A stretch of 35,842 nucleotides of DNA from an uncultured Pelagibacteraceae bacterium (GCA_902546795.1 CACCLK010000010.1:1-35842); one strand, 5' to 3'; shown: positions 1-9,054, numbered from the stretch's first letter. The notes: a model not told the origin generated them from the sequence alone. Numbers and translations are program-made.

Positions 1-244
1 CGATTGAGTATAAACCTATATTTTTTGCACAGATTGCTGATACAGATTTTGATGTTACTAACCCTGACTCTAACATTGCGAAACCTGCGGCCATCCACAT
101 GACCAAGAAACCTGACATTAAAAATAATAGGGTATTAAAAATGTATTGTACTTCTGCAGACACTGTAGTCTCGGCATAGCCTAAACCAGCGAAGCCAAAA
201 TAAAGCGCTGTCCCTGCTAGAAAGTAACCTAAGTATTTTTTCAT
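1..244 (-). CDS. amt: Ammonium transporter (Amt family), N-terminal part, truncated by window edge
   Basis: My translation from CAT at 242-244: MKKYLGYFLAGTALYFGFAGLGYAETTVSAEVQYIFNTLLFLMSGFLVMWMAAGFAMLESGLVTSKSVSAICAKNIGLYSI. Signal peptide plus the Amt N-terminal motif AGFAMLESGL...KNI. Not in the supplied ORF track because it is partial. Confidence 0.88.
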   Translation of the reverse strand, partial: MKKYLGYFLAGTALYFGFAGLGYAETTVSAEVQYIFNTLLFLMSGFLVMWMAAGFAMLESGLVTSKSVSAICAKNIGLYSI

Positions 245-339
245 AATAACTCCCTGTTAAGCGTGGTTTATAGGATTTAATATGTGTGATTAGAATTGAA
301 TTGTCTTAATTTGAGCTATGCAATTTTTGCAAGTACTTT

Positions 340-371
340 AGCCCTTAATCAAGTTTACTTAATTAAGGGCT
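340..371. terminator. Hairpin directly after the HU stop codon; possible weak terminator
   Basis: AGCCCTTAAT (340-349) / ATTAAGGGCT (362-371), 10-bp perfect inverted repeat, with inner AAGT/ACTT; no clear U-tract on the minus strand. Confidence 0.4.
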
Positions 372-376
372 TAAGT

Positions 377-652
377 TTATTTATTAAACATTTCTTTTAA
401 GCTTTTAGCGGGTAAAAACTTTACTTTTTGAGATGCAGCTATCTGGATTGACTCACCTGTTCTTGGGTTTCTCCCTACTCTGGCCTTCCTTTTAGCCACT
501 TTATAAGTGCCAAAACCTGCGATTTTGACGGTGTCGTCGTTTTTAAGCGCATCTAAAATAATCGTTGTTATTGAGTCAAATGTTCTTTCAGCATCAGCTT
601 TACTCTGGCCCAATGTGGACGATATTTTTGCTACTAATTGTTTTTTATTCAT
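377..652 (-). CDS. hup: HU family DNA-binding protein
   Basis: 91 aa; MNKKQLVAKI...GFGTYKVAKRKARVGRNPRTGE...VKFLPAKSLKE is classic HU/IHF. Confidence 0.95.
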   Translation of the reverse strand: MNKKQLVAKISSTLGQSKADAERTFDSITTIILDALKNDDTVKIAGFGTYKVAKRKARVGRNPRTGESIQIAASQKVKFLPAKSLKEMFNK

Positions 653-796
653 TTATGCCCCTTTTTTGTTATTTCTAATCTCAACAAAAACTCAAGAAAA
701 TCAACAATATTTTTAGTGCTTAATTCAAATATTAACACCAAATGTAGTGCGTTAAAAATGCTGATTTTGTTAGGTTTTTTAACGATAAAAAATAGC

Positions 797-1912
797 TTAA
801 AATAAGCCTAAATCCTTCAAATCATTGATAGTTGTGAAAAACATCAAAGAAAGCAACAAAAACATCCCGATTCGGAAGAATCCCTCTTGTGCTTTTTGTG
901 ATAAGGGTCTGCCTAAGATTTTTTCAATTGCGTAAAACATTAAGTGTCCGCCATCTAGAAGTGGAATTGGAAATAGGTTTATCAATCCTAAGCTAATAGA
1001 AATATAAGCCATGATACTTAGGAAAGCTATAATCCCAAATTGGCTTACTTGACCAGTAATTTTAGCAATTCTGATGGGCCCACCTAATTGCGATGTATCT
1101 CCTTTACCCTTAAACATAGAACCTACAAATTTTAAGGTAGTTTTTGTTACAAACCAGGTTTCTTTTGAAGCATAAAAAATTGCAGTCGCTGGCCCTAATC
1201 TCTTTCTGTTAATTTCACCACTTAATGGAGATATGTTAATTCCAATAATCTTTTTTTTTGCAGTATTTCCTAAGTTATCTTTTCCTAAAATTTCTTTTGG
1301 AGTGATTAAAAAACTTAGCTCAGCAGACTTTCTCAATACCACGATTTTCAATTTTTCTGAGGTTGATGAGTTTACGAAAGTTGGAACTTCAACAACGCTT
1401 GAAACTTTCTGATCATTAATTGAAATAATAATATCATCTTTCTTAAGTCCGGCTTCATCTGCTGGGCTGCCGATCTGAACATCAGAAATTTTAGCTGGAG
1501 TAAAATCTTTCCCATCGACCATATATATAAAAGAGAAAATAAAAATTGCTAAAACAAAATTTGCTAAAGGACCTCCTGCAACAATTAAAGATCTCTGATA
1601 TAAAGGCTTTAGCGTAAAAAGTTTGTTCTGGTCGTCTTTATTATATTTTTTGAGAATTTCTTGTTGCTCAGATTGACTGAAAACATTTCTGTCACCAAAA
1701 AATTTTACATAACCCCCAAGTGGAATAAGGCAGAATTTCCATCTCGTACCGTTCTTATCTGTAAGACCAAAAACTTCTTTACCAAAACCAATTGAAAAAT
1801 CGGTAACACCAACGCCGTATTTCTTTGCAAAATAGTAATGTCCATATTCATGGACAAAGACAACCACGGTTAATAAAATTATGAATGGTAGAATATAAGT
1901 TAAAACTTCCAT
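797..1912 (-). CDS. rseP: RIP site-2 zinc metalloprotease (M50, RseP family) with one PDZ domain
   Basis: HEYGH zinc motif near the N-terminus, PDZ (GSPADEAGLKKDDIIISINDQKV), C-terminal LLDGGHL motif. Confidence 0.92.
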   Translation of the reverse strand: MEVLTYILPFIILLTVVVFVHEYGHYYFAKKYGVGVTDFSIGFGKEVFGLTDKNGTRWKFCLIPLGGYVKFFGDRNVFSQSEQQEILKKYNKDDQNKLFTLKPLYQRSLIVAGGPLANFVLAIFIFSFIYMVDGKDFTPAKISDVQIGSPADEAGLKKDDIIISINDQKVSSVVEVPTFVNSSTSEKLKIVVLRKSAELSFLITPKEILGKDNLGNTAKKKIIGINISPLSGEINRKRLGPATAIFYASKETWFVTKTTLKFVGSMFKGKGDTSQLGGPIRIAKITGQVSQFGIIAFLSIMAYISISLGLINLFPIPLLDGGHLMFYAIEKILGRPLSQKAQEGFFRIGMFLLLSLMFFTTINDLKDLGLF

Positions 1913-2790
1913 TCATTTACCTTACTAAAAAGAAAATTTCTAAAAGCAATTAGTCTTGCATTATTTTTTAAAGACTCGGGATAAACAAAGTGGGTTTCAG
2001 TGGGCTTTCCAGGCTCAGTAGGAAGAACCTTGGTAATACCATTAACATTGTGTGCTATGTAATCTGGTAAAGCAGCTAAACCAACACCACTTTGAACTGC
2101 TAACAATAAACCATAAACACTATTTACTTTCATTAAGGACTTTCTTTTTTTTCCATCTTTAGTACCAATTTTTAATACCCAATCAGGATTATAAACTGGA
2201 GATGGTGCGCCTTTACCATAAGTAATAAATTTGTGCTTATCTAAATCTTTTAGTGACTTGGGATAACCATGTTCTTCTAAATATTCATTTGATCCATAAA
2301 TATGGTAATTAAAATCAACAAATTTTTTTTGGATAAGATTTAGTTGTTTCGGTCTTCTCATTCTAATAGCAACGTCGGCCTGACGAGTTGCTAAATCAAG
2401 CTCTTTATCATCGAATATGAGCTCTATTTCAATACCCGGATGAAGATCCATAAACTCTTTAATTCTAGGAGTTAACCAAGTTGTTCCAAAACTTACGACG
2501 GTTGTTACTACAAGTCTTCCATCTAGTTTATTTTTTTCCTCACTTAAATTGGACTCAACATCTTTGAGTTTCGAAATAACCTCATGAGCAGTTTTGAAAA
2601 GATATTTTCCATTTTCTGTTAAGGCTAATCCTCTTGCATGTCTCTCAAAAAGCTTTATTTTTAAATCATTTTCTAAAGATTGAATTTGTCTGCTTATCGC
2701 CGATTGACTTAAGTTTAGGATTGTTGAGGCTTTGGTGAAACTACTAGCTTCAGCCACGGTGTGAAAAATTTTAAGTTTGTCCCAATCCAT
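1900..2790 (-). CDS. LysR family transcriptional regulator
   Basis: N-terminal wHTH LKIFHTVAEASSFTKASTILNLSQSAISRQIQSLE and LysR substrate-binding domain. Confidence 0.94.
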   Translation of the reverse strand: MDWDKLKIFHTVAEASSFTKASTILNLSQSAISRQIQSLENDLKIKLFERHARGLALTENGKYLFKTAHEVISKLKDVESNLSEEKNKLDGRLVVTTVVSFGTTWLTPRIKEFMDLHPGIEIELIFDDKELDLATRQADVAIRMRRPKQLNLIQKKFVDFNYHIYGSNEYLEEHGYPKSLKDLDKHKFITYGKGAPSPVYNPDWVLKIGTKDGKKRKSLMKVNSVYGLLLAVQSGVGLAALPDYIAHNVNGITKVLPTEPGKPTETHFVYPESLKNNARLIAFRNFLFSKVNEWKF

Positions 2791-2806
2791 TTGCTTTAAT
2801 TATAAT

Positions 2807-3808
2807 TTATTTATATGGATTTACTATAGCTCTTCCAAAATATTCACCTTTTAAAAGCTTTGGATAAGTGTTTAAAAGATCATCAAATGATAATTCATTG
2901 GTGAAAGTGCTCATTTTAGAAAAATCTATTAATTTATCTGCCTCATTCCACACAAATTCTCTTCTTTTAATTGACGACCCTGATGAGTCTATCCCCCAAA
3001 GTTTTACTCCTCTAATAATAAACGGCATTACTGTTGTATTAATCTTGATACCACCTGCGTTTCCACACGCTGCTACTATCCCTCCGGGTTTTGTTTGAGC
3101 AAAAATTTTTGTTAAAGCTGATCCACCTACAGTGTCAACAACTCCATCCCAAATACCTTTCTCTAATAATTTACTTTCACCTTCAAATTCTTTTCTATCA
3201 ATAATATTTTTTGCGCCAAGATTTTTTAGATACTCATTTTTGTCTTTTTTTCCTGTCACAGCGTGAACTGTGTAACCCATCTTTGATAAAATCATTACCG
3301 CTATACTTCCAACGCCACCGGTAGCACCTGTGACGAGAACATCATTTACTTTTGTTCCTAAGAGAAGCTCTTCTTTTGCTTTCACTGCAAATGAGCATAA
3401 TAAAGCTGTGAACCCTGCTGTTCCTAGCATCATTGCTTTTTTTGTGTCAAGCTTGCTTGGTATCTTGATTAAAAAATTAGAGTCCACTTTAGCAAATTGG
3501 GAAAAACCACCAAAATAAGACTCACCCACTCGAAACCCTGTCAGAATTACTTTATCATCTTTTTTAAATTTTTGGTCTTTGCTATCAACAACAGTTCCAG
3601 CAAAATCTATTCCAGGAACAAAGGGAAATTTTCTTACAATTTTTCCACCGTCTTTTAAAATCATTGCGTCTTTATAATTTAAACTTGAGAAATCTACTTT
3701 TACTAAAACATTTCCATCTTTTAAATCATCTGAGCTCAATTCTTTTATATCTCGTGAAAATTTTTCATTTTGATTATCTATTACTATTGCTTTAAATTTT
3801 TGAGACAT
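2807..3808 (-). CDS. acuI: MDR-superfamily zinc-independent oxidoreductase, acryloyl-CoA reductase (AcuI/YhdH) type
   Basis: LNYKDAMIL, PFVPGIDFAGTV, VTGATGGVGSIAV, GGIVAACGNAGG..LPFIIRGV-like motifs typical of AcuI/YhdH. Confidence 0.85.
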   Translation of the reverse strand: MSQKFKAIVIDNQNEKFSRDIKELSSDDLKDGNVLVKVDFSSLNYKDAMILKDGGKIVRKFPFVPGIDFAGTVVDSKDQKFKKDDKVILTGFRVGESYFGGFSQFAKVDSNFLIKIPSKLDTKKAMMLGTAGFTALLCSFAVKAKEELLLGTKVNDVLVTGATGGVGSIAVMILSKMGYTVHAVTGKKDKNEYLKNLGAKNIIDRKEFEGESKLLEKGIWDGVVDTVGGSALTKIFAQTKPGGIVAACGNAGGIKINTTVMPFIIRGVKLWGIDSSGSSIKRREFVWNEADKLIDFSKMSTFTNELSFDDLLNTYPKLLKGEYFGRAIVNPYK

Positions 3809-4417
3809 TTATTTTGATATGTACCTTAAATATCTATTTTGAATACTTAAATCATCTTTAAAAGACCCTAAATAATAATTTGTAACTGTAGTTGCTTTTT
3901 CTTTTTTAATTCCTCTCATTGTCATGCATTGATGTGCAGCATCTATTGTGACCGCCACCCCTTTAGCCTCTAAGCCTTCCATTAAAGTTTTAGCTATTTG
4001 CATATTTAGTCGCTCTTGGGTTTGTAGTCTTTTTGAAAAAATCTCCACAGTTCTCGCTAGTTTACTGAGACCAACTACTTTCTTATTAGGAATGTAAGCG
4101 ATATGCACAACTCCGATTATCGGGGCCATATGATGCTCACAATGGCTTTCTAAGGTAATATTTTTTTCAACTACCATGTCATCGTAACCATCAACGTCTC
4201 CAAAGGTTTTTTTTAAAACACTATTTGCGTCTTTATAATAGCCCGCAAAATATTCTTTGAAGGCATTTACAACTCTTTTTGGTGTTTCTCTCAAACCTTC
4301 TCTATCCGGATCCTCGCCAATCCAGCGAATTATTGTTTTAAAAGCCTCCTCAGCTTCTTTATCAGAAACTTTTGACTTAATACTCTGATTTTTGTCTATA
4401 TCTTTAACTAATTTCAT
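3809..4417 (-). CDS. folE: GTP cyclohydrolase I
   Basis: ITLESHCEHHMAPIIGVVHIAYIPN, VGLSKLARTVEIFSKRLQTQERLN, AHQCMTMRGI. ORF-track start is 4441; I prefer ATG at 4417 because a TATAAT (4435-4430) lies between the two starts. Confidence 0.93.
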   Translation of the reverse strand: MKLVKDIDKNQSIKSKVSDKEAEEAFKTIIRWIGEDPDREGLRETPKRVVNAFKEYFAGYYKDANSVLKKTFGDVDGYDDMVVEKNITLESHCEHHMAPIIGVVHIAYIPNKKVVGLSKLARTVEIFSKRLQTQERLNMQIAKTLMEGLEAKGVAVTIDAAHQCMTMRGIKKEKATTVTNYYLGSFKDDLSIQNRYLRYISK

Positions 4418-4492
4418 TATGTAAACATTATTATAGGACATATTAAGCTAATGCAAATTGCTATTTTGTCTTTTTTTCATTAATTTAGCCTT

Positions 4493-4960
4493 ATGTTCAA
4501 AAAAAGAGAAAGTATTTTTGAGGTGGAAGAGGGAAAATTTCTATCTCCAAAATTTGATGAAAAAGGTTTAATACCAGTGATCACTACTGATCATAAAAAT
4601 GGTGAAGTATTAATGCTTGGGTTTATGAATTCTGAAGCTTTAAAAAAAACTATTAGCACAAAAGAAGCTCATTACTGGAGCCGATCTAAAAATGCAATCT
4701 GGCATAAAGGTAAAACAAGTGGTTTTATTCAGAAAGTTATTGATCTTAAAATTGATGACGATCAAGACTCAATTTGGATGTCAGTTGATATTGGGAATGG
4801 AGCAAGTTGCCATGTTGGTTATAGGTCGTGTTTTTATAGATCTATTCCTATAGGAGTTTCAGAAAACTCGTCTAGCTTAGAAATCAAATTTACAGAAAAG
4901 AAAAAAAAATTTGATCCCAAAAAAGTTTACAAAAACCAACCTAATCCCACTAAACTTTAA
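4493..4960 (+). CDS. hisI: Phosphoribosyl-AMP cyclohydrolase
   Basis: VLMLGFMNSEAL, EAHYWSRSKNAIWHKGKTSG, and C-terminal CHVGYRSCFYR zinc ligands. Confidence 0.93.
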   Translation: MFKKRESIFEVEEGKFLSPKFDEKGLIPVITTDHKNGEVLMLGFMNSEALKKTISTKEAHYWSRSKNAIWHKGKTSGFIQKVIDLKIDDDQDSIWMSVDIGNGASCHVGYRSCFYRSIPIGVSENSSSLEIKFTEKKKKFDPKKVYKNQPNPTKL

Positions 4961-4961
4961 A

Positions 4962-5336
4962 ATGAGCAAAAATCAAAAAAATGTTTATGGAGAGCCGCTT
5001 GAAGGTTGTTCAGAAAATCCTAAAACAGGTTGGTTTAGAGATGGTTGTTGTAACACAGATAATAATGATGTCGGTTATCATACTGTTTGTGCAAAAGTAA
5101 CTAAGAGCTTTTTAGAATGGTCTCAAAAAGCTGGTAATGATTTAATTACACCAAAAAAAGAATTTGGTTTTCCTGGATTAAAAGATGGTGACAGTTGGTG
5201 TGTTTGCGCAAGTTGGTACGCAAGATCAGTTGAGGAGGGATATGCTTGTCCAATCTATTTAAAAAAAACTAATATAAAAACTCTTGAATTAATATCATTA
5301 GATAAATTAAAAAAATTTGCTCTAGACCTATCATGA
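4962..5336 (+). CDS. DUF2237 family protein
   Basis: NVYGEPLEGCSENPKTGWFRDGCCNTDNNDVGYHTVCAKVTKSFLEWSQKAGNDL is the DUF2237 signature. ORF-track start 4911 is inside hisI; in-frame ATG at 4962, 1 nt after the hisI stop, is more likely. Confidence 0.88.
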   Translation: MSKNQKNVYGEPLEGCSENPKTGWFRDGCCNTDNNDVGYHTVCAKVTKSFLEWSQKAGNDLITPKKEFGFPGLKDGDSWCVCASWYARSVEEGYACPIYLKKTNIKTLELISLDKLKKFALDLS

Positions 5337-5476
5337 CAAATCAAGAAAAAGAAAAATTAGATAATATTTGCGAAGAATGTAAAAACGAAGATGAAACAGT
5401 AATGCAAAATTTAATTATTAATAGCTTCAAAATTTGTGACAGTTGCAAAATATCAAAAATGATTTTTCCACTTTAA
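5333..5476 (+). CDS. 47-aa putative zinc-binding microprotein with two CxxC motifs
   Basis: My translation: MTNQEKEKLDNICEECKNEDETVMQNLIINSFKICDSCKISKMIFPL*. ATGA overlap with the DUF2237 stop; stop TAA directly abuts the convergent gene stop at 5477. Below the ORF-track length cutoff. Confidence 0.65.
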   Translation: MTNQEKEKLDNICEECKNEDETVMQNLIINSFKICDSCKISKMIFPL

Positions 5477-6022
5477 TTAATTTGAAAGATTTAAAATTAG
5501 TGTAAGAAAGATTACAACGGACAGTATTTGAACAATATAAGAAATAATAATTACAAAAAGACTTTTCCACAAACTTTTAAATTTATAAATTTCACGCAGC
5601 CCTATAACTTGACAAGCAATTACCCAAATAAAAGAACCCCAGCTTGTAACTAAAATAAATTTTGGAGATACAAAAATTAAGACTTTTAGTAGTTCTGGAA
5701 GATAAGAAAAAGCAATGATTGAATAACATTTTATTTTTGGTGTATTTTTTTCAGGAAAAGCTTTTGTAGCAAAAAAATAAATTATATTTGATAAGAAATA
5801 CCAATTGAGGAACACCCAGATACCAACAAGAAAAATAATTGGAATTTGTATGTTTAGATTATCAAAAAAATAGGATTTATAAACTAACGATGTGACAAAA
5901 GAGATAAATAGAATTAAAAAAAAAGAAGTTTTTAAATTATTTTTTTCCGATTCTAGAAACTTATAAATTTTTGGTTCAAGTTTTAAAACACCAAATATTT
6001 TTTCTTTTAAATTAAATTTCAT
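5477..6022 (-). CDS. Yip1/YIPF-domain-like integral membrane protein
   Basis: 181 aa with about 5 hydrophobic segments; layout resembles small bacterial Yip1-domain proteins. Family assignment tentative. Confidence 0.55.
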   Translation of the reverse strand: MKFNLKEKIFGVLKLEPKIYKFLESEKNNLKTSFFLILFISFVTSLVYKSYFFDNLNIQIPIIFLVGIWVFLNWYFLSNIIYFFATKAFPEKNTPKIKCYSIIAFSYLPELLKVLIFVSPKFILVTSWGSFIWVIACQVIGLREIYKFKSLWKSLFVIIISYIVQILSVVIFLTLILNLSN

Positions 6023-6821
6023 TTTTTTTACTGAAAGGTTTTAGTAGTTTTAAAATTTTGTTATGTAAAGTTTTATTAGACGTTGCTAGAATTTGTCCAC
6101 CTTTTTCTGCAGACTCATTTCTCCAATTTGTTACTACTCCACCTGAATTCTTAATTATCGGTATTAAAGGCAATATATCGTAAGGTTTCAAATTAGCCTC
6201 TATGACCGCATCAACTCTTCCCTCTGCAAGTAGACAATAATTCAATGCATCAAACCCCGCTAATCTAAAAGACCAACCAAACTTTTTAATAACCTTTTTC
6301 TGCTTTTCATAGCTAAGAGTGCCATGAAAGTTACCAATTATTTTCATTTTCACTAGGCTTGTTATTTTTGAACATTTAAGAGTCTTTTTTAATTTATTCT
6401 TAAGTACGTATGCTTTATTTTCATTGTTTATATAAAATTTATTAAGTTCGGGAAAGTTCGCTAATCCAAATATTGATTTATTTTTATATGTGAAACTTAT
6501 TAGATTTGACCAAGTTGGTGCACCAATTAGAAAAGCCCGAGTTCCATCTATGGGGTCAATTGACCAAATTTTTTCAGAATCGGCTTTTTTGTCTTTAAAT
6601 TCTTCACCAATTATTGAGTGGCTTGGAAATTTTTTATTTATTTCAATTCTAATAAATCTTTCAAATGCTTTGTCAAAATTAGTTACTGGATCATAATCAT
6701 TTCCTTTGGACGACTTATTATTAACAACTAAACTGGACGACGATCTGTCTTTGAAGAATTTGTTTAATTTTTTTGGAATTTTGTTTAAAAAATTATAAAT
6801 CCTTTTTTTTTCTCTTTTCAT
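6012..6821 (-). CDS. Inositol-monophosphatase family phosphatase, histidinol-phosphatase (HisN) type
   Basis: DPVTNFDKAFE, SIIGEEF, WSIDPIDGTRAFLIGAPTWSNLIS, AEGRVDAVIEANLKPYDILPLIPIIKNSGGVVTNW. Confidence 0.85.
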   Translation of the reverse strand: MKREKKRIYNFLNKIPKKLNKFFKDRSSSSLVVNNKSSKGNDYDPVTNFDKAFERFIRIEINKKFPSHSIIGEEFKDKKADSEKIWSIDPIDGTRAFLIGAPTWSNLISFTYKNKSIFGLANFPELNKFYINNENKAYVLKNKLKKTLKCSKITSLVKMKIIGNFHGTLSYEKQKKVIKKFGWSFRLAGFDALNYCLLAEGRVDAVIEANLKPYDILPLIPIIKNSGGVVTNWRNESAEKGGQILATSNKTLHNKILKLLKPFSKKNEI

Positions 6822-7283
6822 TTAATTAATTTTATAAATCAAAAAATTTAATAAAAATGCATAACATGACCAACAGAAATAAGGAACCATTAAATAAAAA
6901 GAAATTTTAAATGTCTGAAAATATCTTTTCATTAAATAAATGATAAATAATACGATTATACCAAGGTCTATTAAAGCGAAAAAAATTTCATGTAAACCAA
7001 AAAAAATTACACTCCAAAGTGCATTAAAAATTAAATGTGTATAATAAATAAGTAAAAGATCTTTTTTAAAATTATTAATCCACGCCAACCACGCAGCCAG
7101 GGCCATCATGAGATATAAAGTCGACCAAACTGGTGCAAAAACCCAGTCTGGAGGGCTTATAGAAGGTGATAATATATCTGAATACCATGGTTCTTTATAA
7201 GTATTAGTGATAAATCCCCCTATACCCGATGCTAAAAAAGTTATGGCTAAAATTATAAATAGTGATAAATATTTATTTCTCAC
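6822..7283 (-). CDS. tspO: TspO/MBR family membrane protein
   Basis: W..DILSPSISPPDWVFAPVWSTLYLMMALAAWLAW... and NALWSVIFFGLHEIFFALIDLGII; GTG start. Confidence 0.92.
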   Translation of the reverse strand: MRNKYLSLFIILAITFLASGIGGFITNTYKEPWYSDILSPSISPPDWVFAPVWSTLYLMMALAAWLAWINNFKKDLLLIYYTHLIFNALWSVIFFGLHEIFFALIDLGIIVLFIIYLMKRYFQTFKISFYLMVPYFCWSCYAFLLNFLIYKIN

Positions 7284-7304
7284 AATTTAAGATATAACGA
7301 ATTT

Positions 7305-8057
7305 ATGTCAGAAAATCAGAAAAAAGTTTGGATCACTGGTGCAAGCACTGGTATTGGTAAATCTTTGGCTAAGAAATTCTCACTAATGGGCTGGAAAGTG
7401 GCAATTTCAGCTCGAAGAGAACAATTATTAAATGAAATAGCGGATGGAAAAAATATTTTAAGCTATCCTGCCGATGTCTCGAATTTTGATAGTGTAAGCA
7501 CTGCTTTCTCCAAAATTCTAAAAGATTTTGGTGACTTGGATGTTTGTGTTTTTTGCAGTGGGATTTATAACAGAAAAGCAGAAAAACAAATTGATGTTGA
7601 ACAAATCATTAAAACAATAGATATAAATTTTATTGGAGTTGTAAAGAGTGTAAAAACGGTAGAGGAATTTTTTAAAAAAAGAAAAAAGGGAAAGATATCA
7701 ATTGTATCTTCAATTGCAGCTTACAGAGGTCTACCAAACTCTTCTGGTTATGGTCCTTCAAAAGCAGCTTTGACTAATTTTGCTGAAAGTATTTACTTTG
7801 ACTTTAAAAAGTATAATGTTCAAATATCAGTTGTTTCCCCAGGTTTCATAAAGACTCCTATGACTGACACTAACGAATTTCCTATGCCTTTCATAAGATC
7901 AACTGAATTCGCTGCTGAAAAAATTTATAAAGGAGTAATTGAGTCTGACTCATTTGAAATTACTTTCCCAAAACAACTTACTACCATTTTAAAATTCTTG
8001 AGAATTTTGCCCTATAAAATTTATTTATTACTAGTAGACAAGCTTGTAAAAAGATAA
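7305..8057 (+). CDS. Short-chain dehydrogenase/reductase
   Basis: VWITGASTGIGKSLAKKF Rossmann motif, YGPSKAAL catalytic YxxxK, VSPGFIKTPMT. Confidence 0.94.
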   Translation: MSENQKKVWITGASTGIGKSLAKKFSLMGWKVAISARREQLLNEIADGKNILSYPADVSNFDSVSTAFSKILKDFGDLDVCVFCSGIYNRKAEKQIDVEQIIKTIDINFIGVVKSVKTVEEFFKKRKKGKISIVSSIAAYRGLPNSSGYGPSKAALTNFAESIYFDFKKYNVQISVVSPGFIKTPMTDTNEFPMPFIRSTEFAAEKIYKGVIESDSFEITFPKQLTTILKFLRILPYKIYLLLVDKLVKR

Positions 8058-8058
8058 A

Positions 8059-8508
8059 TTACTTTACAAACTCTTTTATTCTTTCTATCGTAGTTTTGTC
8101 AGGACCCTCGTACTCAATTTTATATGAGTTTGTTTTGGTAAGAACTTCGACCCCTTTTGTGAAAATAAAAATAAAGAAAACCAAAAAAAATACTGCAAAT
8201 ATTTTTGCTGGATTATAATTTCCAGTTTCAAAAACACTTTTTCTCTCCTTATTTGCCTTATGGAAAAATTTAAAGGTAATATAAACAGCAATTATGAGAC
8301 CTATATGGGCCATTACAACTCCTGCCCAACCCCAAATAAAAGTTGTTAAGCTGAAAACATACAAACTAAAAACGGTGCTCCAAATAAATGATAAAACAAT
8401 CAATATTTGTAATCTCACTGACTTTGGTAAGCTCCTAAGATCTGACTTGGAGTCATCAAACATAATATTTGCGCTTTCCACCATCCAATCTTTTAGTCTA
8501 TCCATCAT
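8059..8508 (-). CDS. 2TM-domain-like small membrane protein, function unknown
   Basis: 149 aa, three hydrophobic helices (ILIVLSFIWSTVFSLYVFSLTTFIW, VVMAHIGLIIAVYITF, IFAVFFLVFFIFIF). Confidence 0.7.
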   Translation of the reverse strand: MMDRLKDWMVESANIMFDDSKSDLRSLPKSVRLQILIVLSFIWSTVFSLYVFSLTTFIWGWAGVVMAHIGLIIAVYITFKFFHKANKERKSVFETGNYNPAKIFAVFFLVFFIFIFTKGVEVLTKTNSYKIEYEGPDKTTIERIKEFVK

Positions 8509-8529
8509 AATTATAACTTATTAAAATTT

Positions 8530-9054
8530 TTATTTTTTTTCAAATACAACAGTCAATTCGGCCACTTTAAAACCAAACTTTTTCATAGTGGCTCTATTTA
8601 TGGCTATTTTTTCATCCTGTTTAAAAATCCAATCATCAAATGTAATTTTTATATTCTTCCCTTTGACAGGTACCAAAAGAACATACTCAAATTTAAAGGC
8701 TGAACCGTATGAATAACCTTTTGCTTTTCCTACAACATCTGAGGCGGTTCCCTCGTAGTTATGTTCATCAATTTTATTAATAGTCCATTTTCTTTTTTGC
8801 TTCTCTCCATCGTCCCAGTCGAATTCCTCATCTAGTATTAGTTTTTTTCCATCCCAATCTCCATTAAGGTCAGCTTTAAACTGTCTAATTACTTTTCCTG
8901 ATCTGTTTTGTAAAACTCCCCAAGCTTTAACCTCGCCAGATAAAAACTCTTCGATGATGAGTCTTGGTTCTTTATTTATAAAATCAATAGGCTTCATATT
9001 ATTTGCGCATCCTGTTAAAAAAAATAATAATGTTAAACATAATATTTTTCTCAT
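8530..9054 (-). CDS. DUF3833 family lipoprotein
   Basis: Lipobox LLFFLTGCANNMKP; FLSGEVKAWGVLQNRSGKVIRQFKADLNGDWDGKKLILDEEFDWDDGEKQKRKW matches the DUF3833 pattern. Confidence 0.88.
   Translation of the reverse strand: MRKILCLTLLFFLTGCANNMKPIDFINKEPRLIIEEFLSGEVKAWGVLQNRSGKVIRQFKADLNGDWDGKKLILDEEFDWDDGEKQKRKWTINKIDEHNYEGTASDVVGKAKGYSYGSAFKFEYVLLVPVKGKNIKITFDDWIFKQDEKIAINRATMKKFGFKVAELTVVFEKK

Noticed and set aside
507-716. 69-aa + strand ORF antisense to HU
   Set aside because: Shadow ORF opposite a conserved HU gene.
8085-8291. 68-aa minus ORF within 8059-8508
   Set aside because: Alternative frame of the better-supported 149-aa membrane protein.
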